The translations under genes were made by a program, and so were the position numbers. The notes under the pieces are model-generated. The model worked only from the letters and a program-made list of their open reading frames with translations, ran no database searches and had not been told where the DNA came from. Shown one piece after another: positions 1 through 7,679 of a DNA stretch of 12,014 bases (positions are counted from its first letter, which is position 1; every line of letters starts with the position of its first letter). The DNA comes from Acanthaster planci (taxonomy: Eukaryota > Echinodermata > Asteroidea > Valvatida > Acanthasteridae). The stretch is taken from NCBI RefSeq assembly GCF_001949145.1, contig NW_019091592.1, positions 288,408 through 300,421 of the forward strand, read 5' to 3'.

Positions 1-490
1 AACATGTACCCACGCGTGTCATTTGGTGGAATTTAATGAGTAAACTCAGGGGTAAAGTTGTCTAAGTTTTTAAGCCACTGAAACTCATCCACTGATAACG
101 ATTGACTCATGGCCCAACCATATGAATTATTGCGTCTAAATACATGATATGAGACTCTGGCTTATTGGGGTCGTAGTCTGGTAAACTCGTATTGTTTGCC
201 TTGGCATAACACTTTGCACCCACGCCAGAAATGCCGCCTCTTTTGGCCGTTCAAAAAATAAATGCTTATCTATATTTGTCAATAGTTCCAATTGTACGCC
301 CGTGTGCTTTAACAATGCATCCCACGATAGGCCCGGTGACGGGTAATAGTTAGCTGGGTCAAGGCCGTAGTTCTGTTTACAGACTTTGCGGGAGTTCTCA
401 AATACACCCGCTAGCAATAACACGTCCGTTTCCACATATAGGTCGTGGTAGTCACCTAGGTTTTTGCAGTTAAACGTTTGCCATATTTTC
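1..490 (-). pseudogene. PolB relic, Exo III and palm motif A, continues past the window edge
   Basis: From about 490 downwards the frame reads CKNLGDYHDLYVETDVLLL, with the Exo III Tyr-x3-Asp as YVETD, then VFENSRKVCKQNYGLDP and YYPSPGLSWDALLKHTG, which are diagnostic of this family. Near 240 the frame shifts, after KHLFFERP, into GGISGVGAKCYAKANN. Palm motif A follows at about 105-150, split by a one-base gap into MYLDA and NSYGWAMS; the catalytic Asp is retained. The following frame runs EFQWLKNLDNFTPEFTH to a TAA near 37. Family-like residues (RGYMF) continue to base 1, so the palm, motif B/C and thumb would lie outside the window. Confidence 0.86.
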
Positions 491-763
491 TGCTCGTGCG
501 TGTTCTTTATCGGCCACGGTGGACTGTCTCGAAGTGCTATAAAACGCGTCTCTAGGGGGTAGGCTAATCTCTTGGAATTGATCAAAGGAGTCGATATACT
601 TGTAAGGGTAAATTCCCTTTTCCAACAATAAATCCGTGTTTTCTGGAAATCTTTCTCGAAGTAAGTTAAAATCATCGGGTGAACAATTTTTAACCAACCG
701 ATCTAGCGAAGCCGCCATAAAATGAAAGGAGTCTAAGAACCTGAGTTGCCCAAATGAAAGCAA
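470..763 (-). pseudogene. PolB relic, Exo II region
   Basis: The frame begins with LSFGQLRFLDSFHFMAASLDRLVKN, the Exo II-side signature of this PolB family, then continues through a Pro/Asp-rich run to GIYPYKYIDSFDQF and LPPRDAFYS, all in family order. After about residue 80 (SRQSTVADKEHARAE) the frame is lost and the coding signal moves to the frame covering 1-490. The region between 764 and 803, linking back to the endonuclease VII domain, reads with stops in all frames and seems to be missing a few tens of bases compared with the usual spacing. This segment overlaps on the map with an out-of-frame shadow in the neighbouring frame. Confidence 0.82.
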
Positions 764-803
764 TTAATTTGATTTCTTCCCCATCGTGAGCACCTTGCAT
801 AAT

Positions 804-1141
804 TCAGTGCGCATCGTATTTCTCCAAGTTGTGTAAAATCACCGGAATGAGCGTTTGATAGGGGACGACTCTTAACCTGAGATTACAACTGGCGTGCGCG
901 GGGCCTCGATACTTACCCCTCACGTGACAGTTATCTCTAACCTTTCTAAACTTGTTGGTGGGCTTTGTACACGTCACACATAGCAATTCTCTGAACCCAG
1001 CTTTCTTTGCAGAACTGTAAGCAGCTTTTTCGTTCTTTGTTTTGGTTCATTTGGAATTGAGCACTGACACTGAGATTCTTTTGTCTTGCCGATAAGCTTT
1101 TCACATATCCAGCATCTGTGACAATTTTCATAAATATTTTG
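804..1141 (-). pseudogene. PolB relic, inserted recombination endonuclease VII-like domain
   Basis: The core is DNCHVRGKYRGPAHASCN followed by LRLRVVPYQTLIPVILHN and YDAH. This matches the HNH-like endonuclease VII module often carried inside PolB proteins of animal elements. A zinc pair CVTC precedes it, and a further Cys cluster (CHRCWIC) lies upstream in another frame at about 1100-1125. Known: phage endonuclease VII resolves branched DNA using a metal site in an Asp-His motif plus zinc cysteines. Seen here: the motif position usually read as Asp-His is Asp-Asn, so even before the frameshifts the site may have been weakened. The domain lies between Exo I and Exo II, that is, inserted in the 3'-5' exonuclease. 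At least two frame changes occur between 1141 and 990. Confidence 0.83.
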
Positions 1142-1672
1142 TCATTTTTCAGACCAATTAAGTGGCTTTGGATTTGCAAATGTTTTGTTAATTATGTCGA
1201 CTTCCCTTGAAAGCGACTGTACAAAATTAACTGCCGCGTCTTGACCTCTGTACGTCTTTTGGCTAGTGCAATTACCGTCGCATCTGCCGACCGCGTATGA
1301 GTAGCCGCAGGGTTTGTGGATCTGGGTTTTTACCGTGTTAGACGAAGTCGTTGAAAGGTGTTCTAAAACTAACTCAAAATCAGCGTAAATGACAAAAGGT
1401 GTATCTTGTTTGTTCTTATAGTTTTCAAATTGTAAAATGTTTTTGCCTTCGGCAGGTAATTCGACTTTACAGGGAACCGCGTCTAACCCTTGGCAATCTT
1501 CTTTGTGTCCGGTTAACTGTTCTTCTGTTTGAAAATGTGACATGCAGTTAAAGCACCAGTGTTTCTTACCGTTGTGCTTATCAACATCCCCCGTCAACCG
1601 AGAAAAAGTTTTTAATTCAGCAGTAGTGGCTCTTTGCACCTTGGGCAAAATAAAGTAAATTGATCGGTTCAA
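1142..1672 (-). pseudogene. PolB relic, C2HC zinc finger and Exo I
   Basis: The open frame shows a zinc finger with C-x2-C near residues 40-43 (CFNCMSHF) followed by H-x3-C near 56-60 (GHKEDC). A typical family run follows (VELPAEGKNILQFENY, near 70-85) and then Exo I as PFVIYADFELVLEHL, with the Asp and Glu of the DxE pair at about 98 and 100, both intact. Beyond this it reads PCGYSYAVGRCDG and NFVQSLSREVDI. The first dozen or so residues of the frame are probably out-of-frame sequence, since the true reading before it comes from another frame. The segment ends at a TGA after PLNWSEK; the same frame continues beyond that stop with a CxxC-containing run, so the stop looks like a point mutation. 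Confidence 0.85.
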
Positions 1673-2247
1673 CTAAGCGCTTACTTTTGTAAAAAATTTA
1701 AAGACCGTCTTTTTTGTCGTAACCAAACACGTTGATTGCTAAGTTGTTTTGCGATTCAGTGCGCGGGGATTTGTGAAATTGGTGTTGGAAAGCTTATGTT
1801 TGTAAAAATTAGACCATCTGCTGCTGTATAAGTCGAAGTGCGCTCTTTATTTATTTTGTAATTTGGTTTTGTTTCCAACTGACTTTTGACGTAGTCTGAA
1901 TATAATTTTAAAGCTGCTCTCAGTGCCCATCTGATACACTGCTGGTCGTTGTTTTGGACGTTTATGACTGCTTTCTTATACGCCAATTGCGCAGGTAGTG
2001 GAATATACGTGGCACCCACCGGGTTATATTTAACCACGTTGATGTAAAAAGTGTCAACTTTATCAAAGATCCACCCCGACCCACGTTGTGTATGAGCCTC
2101 CTCCTCGTCGGCTTTATTTGCAACTAATCTATTTTCGCTCGGGAAGGTAAATACACCAAAGTCGGTTTGGTCGGGTTTTTCCAATCTAAACTGCACTTTG
2201 AGGGCGGTTTGTAATTTGGAAGAGCCAATTTCCTTTAACTCCTCCAA
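1673..2247 (-). pseudogene. PolB relic, conserved N-terminal domain (NVQNxDxxC motif)
   Basis: This segment carries the signature found just upstream of the zinc finger in EndoVII-PolB proteins of animal elements: GSGWIFDKVDTFYINVVKY near residues 56-74, YIPLPAQLA near 81-89, then VINVQNNDQQCIRWALRAAL near 94-113. After SFPTPISQIP the main frame stops at about 1756. A neighbouring frame continues (LAINVFGYDKKDG, then LLYFAQGAKSHYC) through 1755-1640, which restores the expected order, so this is a frameshift and not the end of the protein. The function of this domain is not established; its position before the exonuclease suggests a terminal-protein or DNA-recognition role, which is inference only. 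The same stretch recurs in diverged form at 2777-3184. Confidence 0.78.
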
Positions 2248-2672
2248 CGCTTTGTTTTGTAAAAATCAAAAAAGTGCACGAGGTCATATTCAAAGAAACT
2301 GGGTATCAACTCCCAATTGCGATAGTTACCCTGAAAGCGCCTCACGTTTCTAATGTCGACTTCTGCAATTTTCTCGGGTTGAGTGTAATCTTTAATCGCT
2401 TTAATCAGATCTTGTTTGACGACCCTGCCCTTGTGCGTAAATGGTATGCCGTGTTCTTGGACCGTTTTCAACAGCAGGCGATATGACTGACGCGGGAGGT
2501 ACCTGAATTGCCTTTGGTCCGTTCGGATGGCTTCAATGAGCTCAGGTTTGGTGTAAAATTTACGCTTGGGTGACGGCAATGGAATGTTATACTGCTTGAC
2601 AAAATCTTCTGAAAACGCCTTCTTAAACCGATTAAAGGTCGATAATAGATGCCTGTGTTGTGGGTTGTTCAT
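2235..2672 (-). pseudogene. PolB relic, N-terminal segment
   Basis: An open frame of about 145 codons starts at ATG 2672. It is basic (many K/R), with FNRFKKAFSEDF near residues 13-24, LPSPKRKFYTKPELIEAIR near 32-50 and a later VVKQDLIKAIKDYTQPEKIA. The last two are helix-like pieces similar to each other (KPELIEAIR, KQDLIKAIK), suggesting two copies of a short DNA-binding-type helix; that is inference. The segment ends in VHFFDFYKTK and then leaves frame. The next frame resumes at once with LEELKEIG, so a single-base shift near 2245 joins this segment to the following one. I do not recognise a named domain here. It belongs to the gene because it sits at the right spacing, is followed by family sequence, and has a promoter-like box 5 to 18 bp upstream of the ATG. 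Confidence 0.6.
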
Positions 2673-2769
2673 TTCTCTATTTATATATAGGTTTTGAATT
2701 TTTTTCTCATTTTTTCAATCGACTTGACTTGACATGTTTTTTTTTATACACTGTTATTTTTATATATAG
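2671..2769 (-). promoter_or_regulatory. Repeated TATA-like boxes upstream of the PolB copy B start
   Basis: On the minus strand the string CTATATATAAA occurs twice, at 2680-2690 and again at 2759-2769, about 79 bp apart, in a very AT-rich 100-bp gap. The proximal copy ends only about 7 bp before the ATG at 2672; the distal copy follows the end of copy A. Extremely short AT-rich spacers with TATA-like boxes next to the ATG are typical of virus-like elements and not of host genes. That this was the element's own promoter is an inference. Confidence 0.4.
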
Positions 2770-2776
2770 TTCATTT

Positions 2777-3184
2777 ATTTAAAAGTGTGAATTACAACGA
2801 TCGCAAATGTGCTTTTTACCGTCGTGATGGTTAATTTGTGTGCTTAAAAGTTTCGATTTATCTTTGATCCAACAATAGTGACGTTGAACGTCTGTTTCTC
2901 CCACGATATAAAATAGGTCTATGTGAGGAAGTTTTGGTCCTTTTAAAAGTACAAAATTCTTTGAAACCCTCATAACAAAAATTAACCACGATCGGGTAAA
3001 ATTTCTTTGGGATCTTGTTTTTCAGGTTCCGGATATTCATATCCAAACACGTTAATGGTAATGTTACTTTTTCAATGCATGAAATTTGAGACAACGGCGT
3101 TGGAAAATTGATACCCGCAAAACCACGGCCGTCGTCTTTGGAATAAGTTGACGGTATTTCGTCGTTTATTTTATAATTTGGCTT
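2777..3184 (-). pseudogene. Second, diverged partial copy of the PolB N-terminal region (copy A)
   Basis: Three minus-strand frames in succession give KPNYKIN and INFPTPLSQIS (frame 1, from about 3184), then ITINVFGYEYPEPEKQDP (frame 2), then LPHIDLFYI, HYCWIKDKSKLLS and HHDGKKHICDRCNSHF (frame 3). Each piece has a counterpart in the same order in the other copy: KPNYKIN and SFPTPISQIP at about 1765-1860, LAINVFGYDKK at about 1700-1735, and HNGKKHWCFNCMSHF at about 1530-1580. The two copies differ at many codons, so they are old paralogues or two different elements, not a recent duplication. Copy A stops with TAA immediately after the SHF of the zinc finger and lacks every polymerase motif. 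Upstream of KPNYKIN I find no clear family sequence. Confidence 0.75.
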
Positions 3185-3190
3185 TTAGGA

Positions 3191-4928
3191 ATCGCGTTCT
3201 TGAATTTATCAGATCCGGGGATAGGAAGGAACTTAATATCAGTAGAACACAGTGCAATAAACCATTAACGATACACCCTAGACAAATAAATATATAAAAA
3301 ATATTGCAGAGCGAAACAGAGCGAAAAACACACATTCACTATATAATCCGGTGTCATTGTGGCGCGACTGAAAAAAGACCCCCCCATCATTTTGTGGTTT
3401 CACCCAAGTTACCCTGTATTATTTTAAATTTCTTCTTCTATGATACAATCCATCGGCCAATCAGAAAAGGTGACGTCAGCGATATTAGAATGCTTACGAG
3501 TTGCCGAATGCCGCTGACCCGTTTTCTAAATTTGTTATTCTCAATATATTTTCAATATCTAATAATTCATTGATTTTGCACAATTATATCCACTTGTACA
3601 TATGGCAGGTTCCTCAACATATGGACCATTAGATAATGTTCAACTTTGGAGGTTCATTTTTCCTGAGGTCTGATGTAATGAGGGAAGTCATGGCTGATAC
3701 CTGGAGCAATAATGACCATGCCCACCTTTCAAATTAATTAGAGTTTAAAGTCTTGATTGTCTGCATTATTGACGGACGTGAACAACCTTTTGAAATCCTA
3801 GCCAATAAAAGTTACCGGGAATGATAACCCCTTTGGTAATTATACACAGATTTATATGTGGCTAAAGGTGATACTATTCACACATATTAAAACCATAATC
3901 ACGAAATTGAAAATACTCTCACAAGTAATCAGGGCCCGAAGTCGGAAAAACAGCGAGTAAAATCAAAATCGATGCCTGTCATAAAAGAAATCTGTCTTAC
4001 TGAATGATGTTCGCAAAAAATGACGTCCAAGGCATAAAAACGATTCATGATGAAAATTTAATGCTCAGAGTTCTTAGTTTTAATTTAATTTTCAAAAATG
4101 AGGGGTAAATTGAACATCGTGCATGGAATTTTCAAGCACTACATCCGACAGCGTTTTCTGCATTCTCTAACGTCATGCATTTTGGGCAAAATTCCCGAAC
4201 GTTATCAAAATTCCGTCAAATATGACATTGGAAACGAAAGATCGTACCCGTACACTTTTGACGCAGCCAAAAGTGTGTAATGATTATTTTTGGCGGTTGA
4301 AAGGTATAAAACCTGGCAGATAAAGTGGTGTAGTAATAGTGATTGTAAACAGCAAGAAAATGAAGAGAGCCAAACTAGTCAGCATTTTCCGTCAATTTTG
4401 TGCTTTTTCATGGCTTATTTTTTAAAATTATTCCTTAGATTCTTTACAATACATCAGCTAAAAAATATACGGAATTCTCCTTGTTGAAAGACGTTTTGAA
4501 ATCACGTCCTCTGGTGCAAACACTTTGATGTAAAACTGCAAATGAAATCAACTCCATCTGATTTGCACTGGTAGCCAACCAAATGTCCCAAAAAATACAT
4601 ATTATGCCTAATTATCCCTGAATAATCATTTTCAGAAATGCTAAGGTGCTAATTTGTATTTTACATGATCAATGTCACTGTTTTAGAATTTTTGAAAAAT
4701 GACATGCGAAGTTGCACGACTCCCCTTTATCATGTACAAATGGAGCTAGCTATTAACCTATAATCACAATGACTCCAAATATAAGTGCAGGTAAGCCTTA
4801 TAATAACTTGACAAGTTTCAACCCTTCCAACTCCACCGTCGTTACAACAATCAGATTCAAGTTAGGACTAAACATCTTAATGATTGAATGTAATACTCTG
4901 TCCTGGGGAAATATTAAAACGTCTGCCC
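3191..4928. other. Unassigned AT-rich DNA without recognisable genes
   Basis: I find no protein family signal on either strand. The longest open stretches are 4098-4280 and 4290-4487 on the plus strand, which share one frame and are separated by a double stop (TAA TGA at 4278-4283); their translations match nothing I recognise and are rich in Lys, Phe and Ser as expected from AT-rich sequence. A direct repeat of GAGCGAAA occurs near 3310-3327. The only motif of note is the CCAAT/CRE pair at 3457-3478. Confidence 0.6.
3457..3478 (+). promoter_or_regulatory. CCAAT box and CRE-like palindrome, 9-bp spacing
   Basis: GGCCAATCAG, a full match to the NF-Y (CCAAT-box) consensus, is followed nine bases after CCAAT by the perfect CREB/ATF palindrome TGACGTCA. 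The pair sits in otherwise AT-rich DNA. No TATA box or coding start can be tied to it in either direction, so it may be an enhancer fragment, part of an old element's regulatory region, or chance. Confidence 0.3.
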
Positions 4929-5289
4929 AATAATATATAATAATAATATTAACAAGCACCTGTAAAGCGCCATCTACCTAGCAAACTACTGTATTCCGAG
5001 GCTCTGTAGAATCATTATCCCTGCACACTGGCCTCACACATCATCTGAACATTCCTGAAACTATCTCAGCTCCCAGGGAAATATACTGGCCCGGTGCTGC
5101 CATTTCTGCGCAAACGGCTAAATAACCGTGTCCGCCCTCACACTTAGCCATTTACTCCTGGTTGGAGAGAGGCACGTAGCGGTAAAGTGACTTATCCAGG
5201 ATCGCAAAATGCTGCCACCAGCTGGATTTGAGCCCCTGACCCTATGATCAGAAGCTACGAACCCTAACCACTAGGCCACATACCTCCCC
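4929..5289 (-). mobile_element. tRNA-derived SINE
   Basis: Read on the minus strand, the element starts GGGGAGGTATGTGGCCTAGTGG. An RNA polymerase III A box (TGGCCTAGTGGTTAG, 5264-5278) is followed by a B box (GGCTCAAATCC, 5224-5234) at tRNA-like spacing. The B box differs from the consensus GGTTCRANTCC by two changes. A body of roughly 230 bp follows, containing CCAGGAGTAAATGG and CCCTGGGAGCTGAGA. It ends with GCGCTTTACAGG and an AT-rich ATTATTATTATAT tail at about 4930-4951, a 3' end layout typical of SINEs mobilised by LINEs that recognise simple tails. No clear target-site duplication is visible. It is not a functional tRNA gene: the acceptor and anticodon arms do not fold and the B box is degraded. 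Confidence 0.82.
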
Positions 5290-5650
5290 AACTACCTAGA
5301 GAATACTGGGACCCCAAGAACAGAAAACCACAAAAGGGCGGTCGTTCGGGGGTTGTTGGGGGATATTTTCGTTGTTGTCTGAAAGGCTGCATGTAATGGC
5401 GAATGTGCTGCTGTCACTGCACTGAACTCATCGCCTGTCGTGTATTGTTTATGAACGAAACTTTCCACCAACAACATACACGCTCATCGCATATCGACAG
5501 GCATGGCATGATACTCACCGGCCAATGACCGTGCGCCACCGCCTCGCGTTGCTTGCATAATTACAGATCGCAAGTTCGGGGACCGCGTTCCATAAAGCAG
5601 ATTAAACTACGCTTAATCTGTATTTATTGGCTTGAGTTGCAGTTTAACCC
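5290..5650. other. CpG-rich unassigned stretch
   Basis: This stretch is clearly richer in CpG than its surroundings (for example ACCGCCTCGCGTTGC near 5538-5552 and GGACCGCGTTCC near 5579). It holds a CCAAT box at about 5521-5528 and, on the minus strand, GGCCGGTGAGTA, a strong splice-donor-like sequence (GT near 5517). An 8-bp perfect inverted repeat with a 7-bp spacer (CAGATTAA / TTAATCTG) lies at 5598-5620. No conserved protein is seen. It could be a CpG-island promoter or first exon on the minus strand, but nothing downstream confirms that. Confidence 0.25.
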
Positions 5651-5651
5651 G

Positions 5652-5945
5652 TCATTCTACTTTTTTTTTTATTTGGAATATTTTGATTGAATTGCCTTCT
5701 GCACTGGTTACTTTGATTGATTCGTTACTTTTTGCCTTGTACTCATGTATGTTGCCTTGATTTGTTTGATAATTTAGGGGAGATCGTTCTGCATTAATTG
5801 CATTGCTGATTGATTGTTTCTCATAATAAGTTGATTTAATTTGGCTTGTTTGTTCCATTTGCCATTGCTTTTCTAATTCTAATTCTTCTTCTTCGACTCA
5901 AACTTCCATTTTTTGTCGTATTTTGGGGAGTGATACTCATTCTCC
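5652..5945 (-). CDS. Possible decayed open frame, Glu/Gln/Lys-rich, unrecognised
   Basis: A minus-strand frame runs about 80 codons from roughly 5893 to the stop at 5652, starting EEEELELEKQWQMEQTSQ and continuing with a polar Asn/Ser/Lys-rich sequence to end IKIFQIKKKVE. An adjacent frame just upstream (HSPKYDKKWKFESKKK, about 5880-5940) has similar charged composition and would join it after one frameshift. The acidic Leu/Glu run could form a short coiled coil. I do not recognise a family. The run lies in A-rich sequence, where such compositions arise by chance, so it may not be coding at all. No good start codon fixes its beginning. Confidence 0.15.
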
Positions 5946-6489
5946 TTCAAGTGAGTACCTTGTCTACTTCGAAGAAGCAGTCTCCTCGGGAGGGCTGACT
6001 TCAGTTCCCAACACTCACTCTTATTCGCAATTCATCGAGCAGGACGCCACTCCCTCTGGTGTAGGCTCCGCAGAGACCAAGATCTTAAGAGAGAACCGCT
6101 ACGAGGTCCCCACCTGCGCTACCTTCAGACGGTCTTCCAAACTTTCAGTCTCTACCTTAGAAGTTCGTAGCTGACCTGAGGGATCTGAAGTGGAGAGTCT
6201 CGTCTCTTCCCGAGTTACAACCAGATGAACAGCCTCCACGGCGGTTCCACTCCACTAGTCTTCTTCTACCAGGCTACCGGGTTCCCGCAGCGTAACACCG
6301 CGCTCATGGGTGCTTTCCTGATGCCTACCCTGCACGACAGTATCACCAGCCCTTTCATATTTCTCTGATCTATTATATCTGGTGCGAATTTTGTCAATCA
6401 CTATTGGATATGGTCCATCTGATATCCAAGCTTCACCTTCGCCGGCGATTGTTAGACAGCTTGTCAACTTCATCACCTGCAGCTGTATG
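5946..6489. other. Unassigned DNA upstream of the Penelope-like relic
   Basis: The base composition is more balanced and C-rich on the plus strand, like the Penelope-like relic that follows, and all three plus frames have open patches (for instance 5923-6174). I cannot match these to a known domain. This may be the degraded 5' part of the same element, since the recognisable protein starts only near 6490; that is inferred from position and composition alone. Confidence 0.3.
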
Positions 6490-7660
6490 GAGACTTCGCT
6501 GGAACTTGCCATGGCTACATTTACGAAGACACGCTTCTGTAGTCACGTAAGTTTCATTAAGTATTGCCTCTATCACAAGATTATCCCCAATGCGTCTGAG
6601 TTAAAATTTCAGCCTTGTGATCTCAGCTCGGTTGAGAGTACTTATCATGATATTATTCACCGCATTTTACACTCCACCTCACGTAAGATCATGCATTGTA
6701 CCGTGCATATTATGCGCGAGCTATAGATAACTCGAGCAACACCATTAATCAGTACCGACGACGTCTTTATGATGTCACCGATGGCCGTACGGGTTACATC
6801 ACCAGGGGCATAATTCACGATCTAAATGACGAACTTCAAATCTAAGTACCCCAAGCTCAAATCAGACAAATCTCATTGTACGCCCATGTCAACGAAGAAC
6901 GCTAACCAAGAGAGTTTGGTAGTTACCATCCCACCAGATTTCCCCCTAACTGATGGCCAACGTTCTGTCCTCGAGCGTGGACTGAATTTCATCCCGCTGA
7001 CGAACCGATGGGACGTCGTGAAGCTCTCCCGCCATATGCGTTTGCGAACCTTCTTCCACGACAAGGATTCCAGGTGAGTTCGTTCTAATTCGGGTACCTC
7101 TACTCAGAATGAAGACTTGTCTGATTTATTGCTAAGCTTGCACTCACCAAGTCCACCTGGTTTCCGGCATCCAGTCTCAACAAAACCCTCGATCGCGTTT
7201 TTGAAACTGCCACGCGGAAATCAAACGCCTTAAATTTTAACCAAGCCCCAAGTGCATCAACATTTCATCGGCTGAACGCGAAGCACCGAGGTCTCTTAAG
7301 AACGATGATACCGTCGTCATCAAGAGGGCGGACAAGGGTTGCGCTACGGTGGTCTGGCGTAAGGACTTGTAGTATGTCGCTGTCGATAAGATTGACCGCG
7401 ACCTTACACAAGAGCATCAAGATATTGTTGCTAGCACTGTCCAAGGTTTCATTGACTCTGATGACCTCCCTCCTAACGCAACCAAACTGGTCGTTCCCAT
7501 CCCACGCAAGGCAGTCTTCTACTTGCTACTTAAAATTCACAGATCTGGAAATCCAGGCCGCCCCATTGTGTCTACTTGTAGTGTTCACTGGCCGTGAAAG
7601 CTCAGCAATCTACATCAAAGACGGGCTCAGAGACACCAAGTACCTGGTCGAGACAATATC
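6490..7660 (+). pseudogene. Penelope-like element reverse transcriptase relic
   Basis: Four plus-strand frame segments in order match the N-terminal half of a Penelope-like (PLE) RT protein. The first is a region with HVSFIKYCLYHKIIPN and TSRKIMH (about 6545-6700). The second is PDFPLTDGQRSVLERGLNFIP at about 6933-6995, a run highly typical of this family, with RLRTFFHDKDSR soon after. The third is KSTWFPASSLNKTLDRVFE at about 7150-7210. The fourth is ISSAEREA, VVIKRADKGCATVVW (about 7310-7355) and the RT core KIHRSGNPGRPIVSTCS (about 7532-7581). A last trace may be YIKDGLRDTKYLVETI near 7612-7660. At least four frameshifts and several stops (such as TAG after VVWRKDL) break it. Catalytic RT motifs A and C and the GIY-YIG endonuclease domain expected downstream are absent; the element is cut off and Gypsy sequence follows. 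Confidence 0.82.
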
Positions 7661-7679
7661 CATGCCCTCTTACATGCAG

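Larger units (their letters stand above)
1..2672 (-). pseudogene. Polinton/Maverick-type family-B DNA polymerase relic with endonuclease VII domain (copy B), runs off left edge
   Basis: Seen: five or more reading-frame segments on the minus strand line up in one consistent order to give a protein-primed (DNA_pol_B_2 type) polymerase. The order is N-terminal region, C2HC zinc finger, Exo I (YADFE), endonuclease VII-like domain, Exo II-like FLDSFHFMAASLD, Exo III (YVETD) and palm motif A (MYLDA / SYGWAMS). At least six frameshifts and several in-frame stops separate them, so it cannot encode a working enzyme. Known of the family: such polymerases replicate self-synthesising Polinton/Maverick and adintovirus-like elements in many animal genomes. 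Palm motifs B and C should lie beyond position 1. No integrase, ATPase or capsid gene of such an element is visible to the right. The start is the ATG at 2672, preceded by a TATATATAAA box. The family is secure; the exact element class is inferred. Confidence 0.88.

Noticed and set aside
2235-2290. Programmed -1 frameshift joining the two N-terminal PolB segments
   Set aside because: The local sequence lacks a canonical X-XXY-YYZ slippery heptamer in the right phase, and many other frameshifts show the gene is simply decayed.
4098-4487. Two open stretches in one plus-strand frame separated by a double stop
   Set aside because: No family resemblance and a composition expected from AT-rich DNA; the Cys/Lys patches do not form a known motif.
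5264-5280. Possible genuine tRNA gene (A and B boxes present)
   Set aside because: No acceptor or anticodon stem folds, the B box is degenerate, and a SINE body and tail follow.
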